From positions 169,245,011-169,309,010 of the forward strand of contig JAHLJT010008446.1 in assembly GCA_031308135.1 (NCBI GenBank): DNA of 64,000 bases. Reading direction: 5' to 3'. Both the position numbers and the translations under genes were made by a program. Below, in pieces: positions 34,865 through 44,368 of the stretch (its first letter is position 1; the number at the start of each line of letters is the position of its first letter). The notes beneath the pieces are model-generated. The model worked only from the letters and a program-made list of their open reading frames with translations. It had not been told where the DNA came from and made no database searches. Source of the DNA: Acheta domesticus (taxonomy: Eukaryota > Arthropoda > Insecta > Orthoptera > Gryllidae).

Positions 34865-36285
34865 TGTAGTGGCACCGACTTAATTACGGCTGCAAACACG
34901 AGAATTGCTCCACGAAGCACGACAGAGAGATCGGTGGTGGCGCCAGGATTCTGTCCGAGTCCCCGCTGACCCACCCCCCTTTAGACACGCACAAGTGTTC
35001 GAGACGCCAGGGAGCTGCACGTGCGCCCGAGCCTGCCCCCCCGGTACTTTTCCGCGGCACCCCTCGCCCACCTCCTCCCTTGAGATTCTCAGTTTCTTCC
35101 CCCGGCCATTAATTACTACCCCTTTTGACAGACAATTGAAGTGAGAGGGAACGAGTGCAGGTTTCTCTCTCAATTCTCGGCTCGAAAACCTCCGATGATT
35201 GGACGAAATTATTTTGCGACGCATTACCCTTTCGCCAATAGCCGCCGGACTTAAGCAAAATTCTCGAAAGTTCTAGAACATTTTGGATGAATTTGGTGGG
35301 GGAAGGGAGGCTCGAAGGACTTCGCGGACGCAGCATCGTTAGAGAACGTAAGAGGCAGTCAGAGACGCCGGTCGTGATCATTGCGGCGTCCGGCGCCGGA
35401 GAGATAATTTTTTCTCTGTGTTGAACTTGTGAGAAAGCTTAAATTCATCAGGGGAGAATATGTGCGCGGTCTCTAAATAGCCGTAGACCGTGAATTTTGA
35501 GACGCCTCATTTATAATCAGAATCGCGCAGGGAAAGTGACTGACGCGTACTCGTGCTTGAGAGTGTTATAATGAAGTAATCAGATCTCTTACGAACTTGC
35601 CGCGATCTCCAAAGTGCAGAGCAGTGGACTGAAGGTGATGAGATCATTGTGTCAGGCAGACATTATCTGGTGATTAGTAGCTGCGAGTGAACGGCGCTGT
35701 GTATTTGGTCGACACTCAAGAGCCCGGCACCGCTACCTGATTCGACCTGCTCGCTCTACCCCTCCGAGCGGCGCCCTCAGAGTGCGCGCCGAACCCGACG
35801 CCCTCCCCGCCAGCTGGCGGCCCAGGTCATTCAACCCGCTGGTTGGTTTTGTAAGTCGCCCCGCTAAGGCGGTACTACGCCCTTCAGGCGCGCCCGTGGT
35901 CAAAAGAGATAAACAGTTGAGAGAACAATTTCCATTACCTTTTGACCAGGCGGAGAAGCCAAGATTTCCGGCCGCGCTTGGCCATCAAGAAGGAATCAGC
36001 GTGGAAGTTTGTTAAATTTATTGTAATAATTTCACCTTTCAATTTTTTTGTGTGCATGTAATTTTGGAATTGGGGAGGAGAGCATGCTCGCCGACATGAG
36101 TGGTACTATCATGACCTTTTTTCTTTTCTTTGCTGAATAAATGCCACTTGTTTGTTAACATGATTACAAGTCTCTTATTTCTTACCAGCCACCGACTTCC
36201 ACCATTATCATCATTTTCGGCACGCCCTTCTACCCACTGAGCGAAACGGCAGCCACGTTTTCCGCGCCCAACTGGAGACGAGGTT
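34865..36285 (+). mobile_element. LTR-like block with possible primer-binding site
   Basis: A GC-rich 1.4-kb block begins TGTAGTGGCACCGAC at 34865 and contains AATAAA at ~36136. It runs to CAGCCACG at ~36256, then GCGCCCAACTGGAGAC (36265-36280), which resembles a retroelement primer-binding site complementary to a tRNA 3' end. This is the layout of a long gypsy-type 5' LTR followed by its primer site. No gag or pol follows; a LINE fragment starts 75 bp later. No target duplication or second LTR was found. Alternatively the block is a CpG-rich promoter or first-exon region of a host gene. The open frame 35782-36015 has no recognised domain. Confidence 0.35.
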
Positions 36286-36360
36286 GTCGCAATATAAAAG
36301 AACTGAACATTAAATTAACTTAATTATGTTATACATTTAAAACTTTTTGAAATTCAATCA

Positions 36361-36500
36361 CCCTTCATGCAGCTTGTTGCGTTCTTTCCCGAACGTACAT
36401 TTTCATCAGAGATGTGATATTCTGGGAAAGCGCATCCTATAGTATCCAAAATTTTAGATTGCAGAAAAAACGTACGAATAATAAGCAAACGCCTTCCAAG
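36361..36500 (+). pseudogene. LINE reverse-transcriptase fragment
   Basis: About 130 bp homologous to 47535-47680 in the larger LINE fragment. It reads DVIFWESASYSIQNFRLQKK in broken frames, matching GIIFWGNTSYSSQTFRLQK there, and the nucleotide block CGTACGAATAATAAGCAAA is shared almost exactly. It is the C-terminal (thumb-proximal) region of a jockey/CR1-like ORF2. Both sides are truncated and it is non-functional. Confidence 0.65.
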
Positions 36501-36848
36501 TTATTTCTCCATGACTCTTCACTGAGCATGAAAATCTGAGAGACAGTTTACATTTTTCACTGTTAGAAATGCATTTATTTTATAGTTGTCGGTGCCAATT
36601 GTACGAAAATGATTCTCGTATTTAGTGTTCAAAGGAACGTATGAACATGAATCTTACATTCGACATTCCCCTCCTGACCTTGCAAAGGCCGTCTTGCAGC
36701 GGCCAGCATGAGACTCTGGGGAACTGTTCTTTCTCAGGGACCAACGGGAGGAAGCGTATGCGCAGTAAGGAGGAAATTTTAGTCTTATTTAGCTGACAGG
36801 AAACGTCAGTCTTTAAAGCGCCCCTTCTTCTATACGTGGACAAAAGGC

Positions 36849-37498
36849 TGTAGCAGTATAAGGGCGGTAAAAATGCCCTTAAACTTAATTCAATTTGAAT
36901 AGAGGGTATGTTTAGTGTTATTTTGAAAGTCATTTTCTCAAAATCTTAAAACAGCCTGATTACTTCCTAAGATATCAGCAAAATTACAAATTCTGTTTTT
37001 TGATTTTTACCATTATTACCACCATACCATTATTCGGAGATAAAATTCTGAAAAAAATATGACACATAGTTGACATCTACACATATCTTGCACACCTTTT
37101 ACAAAAAAAGCGGGAAATTCACTTTTATAATAATCATTAAATTATTATTCGGTATTTTTCTGTTTTATTTCTGGGGTGACGACTCCAAAATATTTATAGA
37201 AATTGGCTGTTCTTTACTCCTGCTTTTTCTGATTTTTTTAAATTGGTGCGTCATATTGAAAAAAATTATAACTCTTTAGATTTATACGCTTATAATTCAT
37301 CACTTTTCTACAGAAAAATACTTTTCAGGATGAAAATCATATCATTTCACCAAACAAAAATACTGCGGATTATTTTTGGCACCAAATTCAAATTTCGAAA
37401 AGTAAAAAATAAAAAAAATCATGTTTTTGTGATTTGTATTGATGTGAAACATTAAAAATTATTTAAAATGATTTTAACACAAATCCAATTTCAATTTA

Positions 37499-37549
<51 letters not shown>

Positions 37550-37565
37550 TAAATCAAAACATACA
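36849..37565 (+). repeat. Left ~715-bp terminal inverted repeat
   Basis: It is the inverse of 40717-41332. It contains an expanded (TTA)n tract at 37498-37548 where the other arm has only three AAT units, which accounts for part of the length difference. Confidence 0.75.
37498..37548. repeat. (TTA)n microsatellite in the left arm
   Basis: About 15 ATT units then ACTATT. The homologous place in the right arm (about 40728-40738) has only AATAATAATAAAG. Confidence 0.85.
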
Positions 37566-37655
37566 ATTTTGCTATTTTTGTGGAAAAAATTAATAGTTGT
37601 GGAAACATTCAGAAATAACGCCTAACGTTTAAAATCACATTGAATCGCATTCAAT

Positions 37656-38444
37656 TTAATTTTCTTCGGTATCGTCAAATATGGTCACCACAATTTCATC
37701 AGTATCAAAAATATGACGCAAGTTTTCAGCTGGTTTAATTTTGCGGAACAGATACCGAGCATTTGACAAATAGCATATAATCCCTGCTAAGTGAGAACAA
37801 CCATTAGTTTGTCTGCCATTAGTGCAATCACATGCATTTCGTAAGATTCCAGATATTCCTATTGTATGTGGTTTATAGTCAATGAAACACTTCTATGTCT
37901 TGTTTTTTGTTTAGCGATTGCATTTCAAATTTTACAATATTAGCTTTTTCCTTTAAGAAGCTAAGATGAATATTATCATCTTCATTTCACATTTCCACTT
38001 TATTCGATATAATTTGAGTCACTTGATAAGTGACTGTCGAAGAAAATTTTAATTATTTTTCACTAATTTCTGGAAAGTCAATTAGATAATCGGATGTCAT
38101 GTTTTGAATGGGACAATTTATACGTCCCCAATTGGCATTTTCAGGTTTTGTGGCAAGATGAATTTCATCATCTTTCCTGACACTCATCCGGTTGATGATT
38201 TTTTCCACGATACCTTGGGTCGGAATTAAATGTTTGTCAAAGTGTTGATTGAAAAGCATACAATCTTACTGAATAATCCCGCTTTGGTAAAAGTTTATTA
38301 TCGAATTGATTACGTAACAGTCTATTTTTTATCCAATACACCATGGAGTGCTTCAAGTGGCCAGCGAACTTAGTTACAAGCGTGATTAATTCGATCTTTT
38401 GTTGTCAACTGCTTGTGCTTTCCTTTCAATGCGGGCAGTAGCAT
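37656..38444 (-). pseudogene. DDE-type transposase with SWIM zinc finger, C-terminal part
   Basis: Read on the minus strand from 38444. The first part begins MLLPALKGKHKQLTTKD, then VRWPLEALHGVLDKK, matching the end of a DDE catalytic domain in transposon-derived animal proteins. After a frameshift comes FNQHFDKHLIPTQGIVEKII (to ~38200), WGRINCPIQ and SDYLIDFPEISEK, a stop, then VTYQVTQIISNK. A C-terminal SWIM finger of the form C-x-C-xn-C-x-H follows, reading CDCTNGRQTNGCSH at 37832-37791, then LAGIICYLSNARYLFRK, ending with TAA at 37658-37656. The finger's four ligands are intact. SWIM fingers usually bind DNA or protein, so it probably helped recognise the long arms. At least two stops and one frameshift make this copy inactive. 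Confidence 0.7.
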
Positions 38445-40544
38445 TATACAGGTGTCCCACCAACTATGGACCACCCCCATAACTTCTAAACGTTTCAGGA
38501 TATCGAAATGCAGTTTTCGATTAACAATGAGGAATCAGGGGGCAAGTAACATGCCGTAAAGAAATTGTCTATAATATTTCTAGTTTTCGAGGAATTGAAT
38601 CATTTTTGATTTTTTAAATGGAACTATATTTTTTTCACCAGTAATGGATATATCATGAAAAGAGGAATAAAATGATGTATCATATGTTAGTATTTTGATA
38701 GTAATTTGAGTATAAAATTAGATTTTCCGATAAGTGATTTGAATTAAACGGACAATATTTCGTGAAGCAGCCCTTGCAACTCTCGCCTTCCTGAAAAGTG
38801 GCCTTTCGCTGCGTCAGACTAGCGTGGAGAGAGAGGAGACTGAGAGGGGTGGCAATGGGGGATAAGAGGCTTAACTAAAGCAATCCAGGGTCTTGTCACA
38901 AAGGTCACATTAAGAAAACACTAATTTCAAACGATCAGAATAAGAGATTTTTTCCATTGATTTAACTGCATTTCAAGTTCAATTTACAATTAAGATGATT
39001 ATTCGTCCACTGCGCAACTGTACCTCTACTGCTGTTCATTATGGAAAAGAAAACAGTACACTTCCGTCTTCTACCTTGGATTTTCAAGTTTGTGGCAGCA
39101 CATGGCAATATGAAGTGAGAAACTCTCCAGTCGGTATTAACAGTTGTGACTGCAGATGTGCATTTGTGTTAAAGTTTATTAATTTACACTGTTAGACTGT
39201 CAAGGGTATTTCAAAATTTGTATTGCTTGGTTCTTTTTGTACGCGTTTAAATAAGAAGCTTATTAACAATAAATAATAATAGAAAATGTCAGAAAATGTC
39301 CACCTATCTATTATGTAATGAATTAATTAAGATATTACAATAAAAATATTTAATCATTCATTCCCTTTCCATGTTTTAAAACGAGAGCTTGTTTCTGCGA
39401 AAATACACTGAGCTCGATTCTTGTAAGTTTGAAAAGGACCTTTATGATTATCGTCCTACAAATTATTTTTACTTTGTTCTTTTTGATTATCGTTGCTTTG
39501 GTATTTCAGTAGAAGAAAAGTTCAATTCAGATGAACAAATGCCAAAACTCTCTCATTCCGATCGTTCATATTGATCTTTTGTAATATACAAAATATTACA
39601 GAACAAACGCCGCGCGTTAATCTGGACGGACGGAGCTGTAATATACAAAAATATTACAAAACAAACGCCGCGCTTCAATCTGGACGGTCGCGGTTACTAG
39701 GTAACGAAGGTTGTTGACGCGCGAGAAGGGGGCCCTGGACGAGGGAGAGTTGGTGGTTGACTGGCATCCTGGTGGTAGCGGGCGCGTATGTAACCTGAAT
39801 TATTAAAGTTGGACATCGACGCGAATAGGGAGGACAATTGTGGAACAAGTGTGCAAGAAGTGAGCAGCAAGAAAGAAGCAGACGGATTTTCGGCGCGGAA
39901 GTCAAGGGGCTACGAACTGCGGGGCCATCGTTTCACAACGCCAGACAATTTGGTACAGTGAACTTAATGCATGAAATTAAGCAAGAGAATTTTTATATTT
40001 TTAATCTCAAATTCCATTCTTAATAAAAAAAATTATTGTTGTGCCACGTTGTGTGTAATTCCTTCGGGACATAAACAATTTCAGACTTCCAGGCTCCTCT
40101 GTATAGAGAGCAAGAGAACCAAAGAACTGAGCTAGCAAATTAAAGGTAAAATTATAATCATCATTCATTATCATATCACACTTTGTTCATATGATCTTCA
40201 CGTCAAGACCATGAATTTGCTGTAGTTACACCTCTATCCCTCACGGCCGTCCCTCTCACACACCATGTCGCCACGAAACAGTCTCGATGCCGCGAAGGCC
40301 ATCTTTACCAACGGCGACTGTTGCAAGGGCTGCTACAAGAAAAGACCGTTTACTTCAAAATCACATGTCAGAAAGTCTAATTTTATACTCAAATTACCAT
40401 CAAAATACTAACATATGATACATTTCTCTGCGCCTTGTTACTTGCCCCATGATTCCACATTGTTAATTGAAAACTGCATTTTGATATCCTGAACCGTTTA
40501 GAAGTTATGGGGGGTGGTCCATAGTTGGTGGGACACTCTGTATA
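38445..40544. mobile_element. TIR transposon nested inside the DDE-SWIM transposase
   Basis: The outer ends are TATACAGGTGTCCCACC on the left and the inverse of TATACAGAGTGTCCCACC on the right. Arms of ~300 bp (left) and ~195 bp (right) differ by an internal ~100-bp segment. The inner match includes ATGTTAGTATTTTGAT and TTTGAGTATAAAATTAGA. TATA (or TA) appears on both edges as the target duplication. The flanks on both sides are the same transposase gene read in the same direction: EDQGY on one side, LLPALKGK on the other. The interior holds no recognised transposase; a GC-richer stretch at 39690-39960 and a 57-bp duplication lie inside. A third, truncated copy of the arm is at 21148-21357. 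Confidence 0.75.
39580..39693. repeat. 57-bp tandem duplication with hairpin
   Basis: Two adjacent 57-bp units (39580-39636, 39637-39693). Each starts with TGTAATA, a short A-rich loop and TATTACA, followed by AACAAACGCCGCGC and AATCTGGACGG. Confidence 0.8.
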
Positions 40545-40716
40545 ACCTTGGTCTTCCAGTTCAACTTTCATCATCTCTGAAACCTCTGTCTAAAACAAAA
40601 ATATCTCTCTGTTTCAACACAGAATTTCAGCCGTCGTCTTTTGACATAATCTTTTTCAAAATGCTGGCATCATTTTGATTTGCGTATTATGGACCAGCAT
40701 CATCGACAACTTTCTA
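40545..40716 (-). pseudogene. DDE-type transposase, N-terminal side of the split gene
   Basis: On the minus strand from 40716 toward 40545, the frames read VVDDAGP-YANQNDASILKK, then DIFVLDRGFRDDES, then (after a frameshift) LEDQGY at the insertion edge. The VLDRGFRD block, with an aspartate in a beta-strand context, is the expected middle of a DDE catalytic core. It is followed across the inserted element by LLPALKGKHKQ in 37656-38444. Everything N-terminal of this, including the first catalytic aspartate, is missing; the sequence passes directly into the right inverted arm. The element was therefore already internally deleted, or the arm expanded into the gene. Confidence 0.6.
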
Positions 40717-41332
40717 GATTTTGATTTAATAATAATAAAGAAATTGAAATAAGACTTGAGTTAAAATTATTACAAATAATTTTTAATTTTTGCACTTCAA
40801 AACAGGTCACAAAAACATAATTACAATGACTTTTAAAATTTTTATTTTGAAAATTGTAATCTTGGCGCCAAAAAATAATTCGCAATATTTTTCACTATTT
40901 TTTTCACTATTTTTCAATATGACGCATGAATAAGACAAATCTGAAAGAAATCAGTACTAAAGAACACTTTAATACCGATTTGTATGAATTTTTTGAAGCC
41001 GTCACCCCAGAAATAAAACATAGAAAAATATTGAATAATAATTTAATAATTATTTAAAAATTGAATTTCCCGTCAAATGTTTTTGAAAAAGTTGTGCAAG
41101 ATACGTATAGATATGTGTCATATTTGTTCCAGAATTGTATCTCTAATGGTATGAAAAAGCCAAAAGCCGAAATTCATACTTTTTCTGATATCTTGCAAAA
41201 TAAACAGGCTATCGTTTCTAGATTTTGGGAAGATGACTTTCAAAATAACACTAAAAGTGCCCTCTATTTAAAATTGAAGCTTTGGGGCATTTTTACACCC
41301 TCTTACACTGCTACAGCTCTTGAAGAAAAAAA
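40717..41332 (-). repeat. Right ~615-bp terminal inverted repeat
   Basis: The inverse of 36849-37565, about 75-80% identical by eye. The plus-strand ORF 41061-41444 lies mostly inside it and is not kept open in the left arm, so it is not taken as a gene. Confidence 0.75.
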
Positions 41333-42166
41333 ATTGTGCAGTTTTTCAGAAAATGTTATTTTATTAATTGCATTAATTTCAACCACAAATTACGCAAAAT
41401 TACTAGCTTTCCAAAAAAATGTTCTTGACCTTTTAAAGAGCTGATTGTTTAGAGCATATTTTGTTGTCTAATGAGAAAATCTCAGTCTTCGATTTTGTAG
41501 TTTAGAAATGTTAGCTTGCAATTTCCGAAGATACGGAGGTTCGCCGCAAGTGCGACAAGAACCATATTTCTTACTGTCCTTTGATACATACGAAGAAAAT
41601 TTTGAAGAAAAAATGGAAACGGATTTTGAGAAAAAAATTGTTAAACATTTTTTATTATTTGCCTATATTTCGCGGAAAATTACACAAAAACGACTATTAT
41701 TTTCGAAACATTGAACTTTGCCTTATTTCAAGATCCGTCTTTAAAGAACATATTTCATTATGGAAAAAATCTCTATCGTCAATATTGGAGTTGCAGGAAG
41801 ATGGAACCAAAACATTGCACTTTTCCAATTTTTGAAAAATCAGGGATTTCAACAAACATGAGACCTTATGGTGTTCTTTATTTTCCGACTTCGAAATTTT
41901 TCAACACTCACCCTCAAATTTTGTTCGAATGAGTTCGAATGAATTCGAATTGCGTTTTCACACAGTTTTGTTGAGATCGGATCATTCTAACTTGGGCGCG
42001 AACTCTCAAGAGGGACAACTCCAGACTTGCCACGCAGCGCTACGTCAGGACCGAGCCTAAGAGTACATGCATTTTATTCTATAAAATGTGTTTACAGGTT
42101 GCTAATTGAACATAATGCCATATGCAGTGCCTCGGAACGCGTGCTTTTAATAGGAGATACTATTAA
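41333..42166. repeat. Family-X-related fragment
   Basis: Parts of 41500-41940 (TTTCAAGATCCGTCTTTAAA, CAATTTTTGAAAAATCAGGG, AACAAACATGAGACC) match 51500-51860 and, more loosely, the internal sub-repeats of family X. No gene was recognised. The end (41990-42166) is unassigned. Confidence 0.4.
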
Positions 42167-42940
42167 TCTCGATATAAAAACAAAGTTATGTTAGTTACAC
42201 CATTTATAACTCAAAAGCGGCTGGACCAATTTTAATTCTCTGTTTTGTTGGATTTATCTCCACCCCGAATATCAGAATAACTATTAAAATATCGAAAAAA
42301 ATGGCGCTAGATGGCACTGTAGAATAAAAAACTAACCTTTCACGTAAATCCCACCCGCTTGCCACGGTAAGAATTTTTAATCTGAATCGTGAAATAACAC
42401 CTAAACGAAGCGTTCTAGGTCATTAAAAACTAAAATTTTGAGGCCAAAAGCCAATTTACTGCTTGCACTTGCGCGAAGAACGTAGGCATAGTGCAACGGG
42501 AATGTGCGAACAATTGTCACACATAGACGCGCCTTGATTTTATGCGTTTATGCTAACTCAAGCGCCCCGCGAACAGAAGCTCTACGCAACTCGCCGGACC
42601 CTCCAGTATTATGCGCGTCTTCCCTGCATATTCTGCGCCTGCGATTGTGAAATATTGGCCAGAATTATTGGTTGAACGTTATCTCGCACAAGTAAATCAA
42701 ATTTCCCCAAGACATTATCACAGCGAATGCATAGCCAAACTTGAAGGAGAACGTTTTCACAATAGGATACTTCACAACCATGTCCAAACGAGGACAAAGA
42801 ACAGTCCCACATTCGTGAGAGAGTCTTTCATCTATTAAAATTGTTGCAGAACGTAGTGTGAAAATTGGTTACCAATCACGTGACCAGTAGCGTGTGAAGT
42901 GTAATGCACTGCAATAGCGAAGCATTGCCGGGTCCCCTAG
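42167..42940 (+). mobile_element. Non-autonomous Helitron
   Basis: The left end is TCTCGATATAAAAAC at 42167, preceded by A. A segment with AACTCAAAAGCGGCTGGACC follows, characteristic of insect Helitron 5' regions. The right end is CCCCTAG (42934-42940), followed by T, preceded by a GC-rich hairpin GCAAT-A-GC-GAA-GC-ATTGC (42911-42928). That gives the canonical TC...CTRR structure inserted between A and T without target duplication. Length 774 bp. No Rep/helicase ORF is present, so movement would depend on an autonomous partner. The ORF 42611-42838 is unremarkable. Confidence 0.8.
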
Positions 42941-43025
42941 TTCATACTCTATAGGAAGAGGATTAATCTACTTTTTCGTTATCAGGATACGAACAATTTT
43001 TTCCTGTCGAAATTCGCCGTGTTTT
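42941..43025 (+). repeat. Family X fragment beside the Helitron
   Basis: ACTTTTTCGTTATCAGGATA, CAATTTTTTCCTG and GTCGCACGCG match the distal part of X (compare ~19435-19490). Confidence 0.5.
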
Positions 43026-43442
43026 CGTCGCACGCGTACAATAGGAATAATGGATTTCTTGCTATTTGTGGTAGAGATAGATCATTTCTAAAATTTATTT
43101 CATTTCACTCCACTCTCCACCGGGAAGCTTTACGCGTAAACGTTTTGAAGTTCGACCATGTAATGAAAGTTGTAACTCGGGGAGTAAATTTCATCAGATC
43201 GTCTTCTACTCGCCATAGATTATTTAGAAATCATTCGGATGTATCAGATGCGGAGTAGAGCTATGTAATTCTTCAGGCAGACATCCGATGGCTTAGTAGA
43301 AGGAAAACACTCGAACGATTCTGCTGTCTTCTGGATGTCAGAAATGTTTTGAAATCATTTGCAGATCAATATCATCAGGAACTTGATGATATCTTGACTA
43401 CTAAACCTAGTATTTTTCGTAGATATTCAATTGAATTGAATT

Positions 43443-43760
43443 GCCTTATTTTACGTGGCGAGACTCAAACCATTAGGCCTGTTCTTCCGTCTGACCACGC
43501 AAATTTCGCTACGCTCCTTTCACCAACTAGCGGAGAAAGAAGGTTTTCCTTGGGCGACGAAACACGCGATTTTGAATTTAGCTCAGATGCATTTAGGCTT
43601 GAGGTTCTTTTACATGCAAGTAAATCTACGAACATGGGACAGACGGCTTTACTTCCCCTCCGAAGGAAGGCGTACGAAGGATTTTTTCGTCCCTAAAAAT
43701 CCACGACTTCGATTGGAACTTGGGTATAACAGTCCGATACGCTAACCGTTACACCATCGC
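43443..43760 (-). mobile_element. Insertion with two tRNA-like segments (SINE-like)
   Basis: On the minus strand, the end at ~43765-43700 reads GGCGGCGATGGTGTAACGG (an A box fitting TRGYNNANNGG), followed ~35 bp on by AAGTTCCAATC (a near B box), as in a tRNA-derived SINE head. At the other end (43500-43455), TGGTCAGACGG and GGTTTGAGTCTCGCCACG look like a second tRNA-related unit. The latter (43445-43600) is repeated at 56388-56540. The insert interrupts the hAT-like gene. I did not find its target duplication. Confidence 0.5.
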
Positions 43761-44050
43761 CGCCACATATCATCTCAACATTAAATTAATTAAATAATGA
43801 ATTTTAAGGGAAAGGTCGCAACATTTCAGGTACGATCAGTGCAATAAATGCTTTTCAGAAGAGACAGAAACTATGGAATGAACATTTAGAAATAAATTCC
43901 CTTTCACATTTTTCACATTTGAAGTCTATAGTAGAAACTGTATGTGACGCTGAATATGATCTTCCATCTGTTGCTCAGCATCTTAAATCTCGATCAAAAG
44001 AATTTGGTTACAGATTTAGCCAGTTTTCATTTTTTTCCATTTGATTCTGT

Positions 44051-44051
<1 letters not shown>

Positions 44052-44106
<55 letters not shown>

Positions 44107-44124
44107 AGAGAAAGAGAGAGAGTA
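44052..44124. repeat. (GA)n microsatellite
   Basis: About 25 GA units plus an impure tail, inside the hAT-like pseudogene. Confidence 0.9.
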
Positions 44125-44368
44125 GAGAACTTGAAAGTTGTACCTGGAAAATCTTCCAAAACTACAAACTTGAAGAATTAGAAATAGAAAGTTTAACTTT
44201 TCAAGAAGGCATCTTTGAAATCATCTTATACAAATGCAATCTCTTTGTGGACAAAGTGGTGGACAAAGATAAATATTCAAGAGTTCGTAGTGTTGCTTTG
44301 AAAGTAGAAAGTTGCTTTGTTTCGGTTATAGATACTGCTAAGCCGCATTTTCATCAACAAATATCATA

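Larger units (their letters stand above)
36849..41332 (-). mobile_element. Long-TIR transposon with DDE-SWIM transposase remnant
   Basis: A composite 4.48-kb structure. Inverted arms of ~715 bp (36849-37565) and ~615 bp (40717-41332) enclose a minus-strand transposase remnant, itself split by a second transposon (38445-40544). Without that insertion the element is about 2.4 kb. The arms start GCTGTAGCAGT and include GTAAAAATGCC, ATAGAGGG, TTTCTGGGGTGACG and AAATTATTATTC blocks. The transposase occupies exactly the space between the arms. I found no convincing target duplication, so the outermost bases are uncertain. The superfamily is unknown to me; the C-terminal SWIM finger is distinctive. 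Confidence 0.7.
43085..44368 (+). pseudogene. hAT-like transposase pseudogene with SINE-like insertion
   Basis: The ORF remnant resembles the hAT-derived GTF2IRD2/EPM2AIP1-type proteins. In order: FHSTLHREALRVNVLKFDHV and KVVTRGVNFIRSSSTRHRLF (43105-43210), then LQADIRWLSRRKTLERFCCL (~43270-43330), then NVLKSFADQYHQ. The frame is lost where a tRNA-like insert begins (~43443). It resumes at ~43780 with GKGRNISGTISAINAFQKRQ, LWNEHLEINSLSHFSHLKSI and a VCDAEYDLP segment (to ~43970). After an expanded (GA)n tract, KYSRVRSVALKVESCF may be the start of the dimerisation domain. The BED finger and the catalytic N-terminal half are absent here. This is a different, complementary remnant to 17376-18090 and could belong to the same family. 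Confidence 0.65.

Noticed and set aside
36622..36933. 103-codon minus-strand ORF
   Set aside because: It starts in unassigned sequence and ends inside the left arm of the long-TIR element; no recognised domain.
41061..41444. 127-codon plus-strand ORF
   Set aside because: It lies mostly in the right arm of the DDE-SWIM element; the homologous left arm does not keep the frame, so it is a chance ORF.
43349..43696. 115-codon ORF across the hAT/SINE junction
   Set aside because: It runs from hAT coding sequence into the antisense of a tRNA-like insert; a chimera of two unrelated sequences.
43700..43765. Functional tRNA gene
   Set aside because: It has an A box and an approximate B box, but I could not draw an acceptor stem and anticodon arm by eye; a SINE head is more likely.
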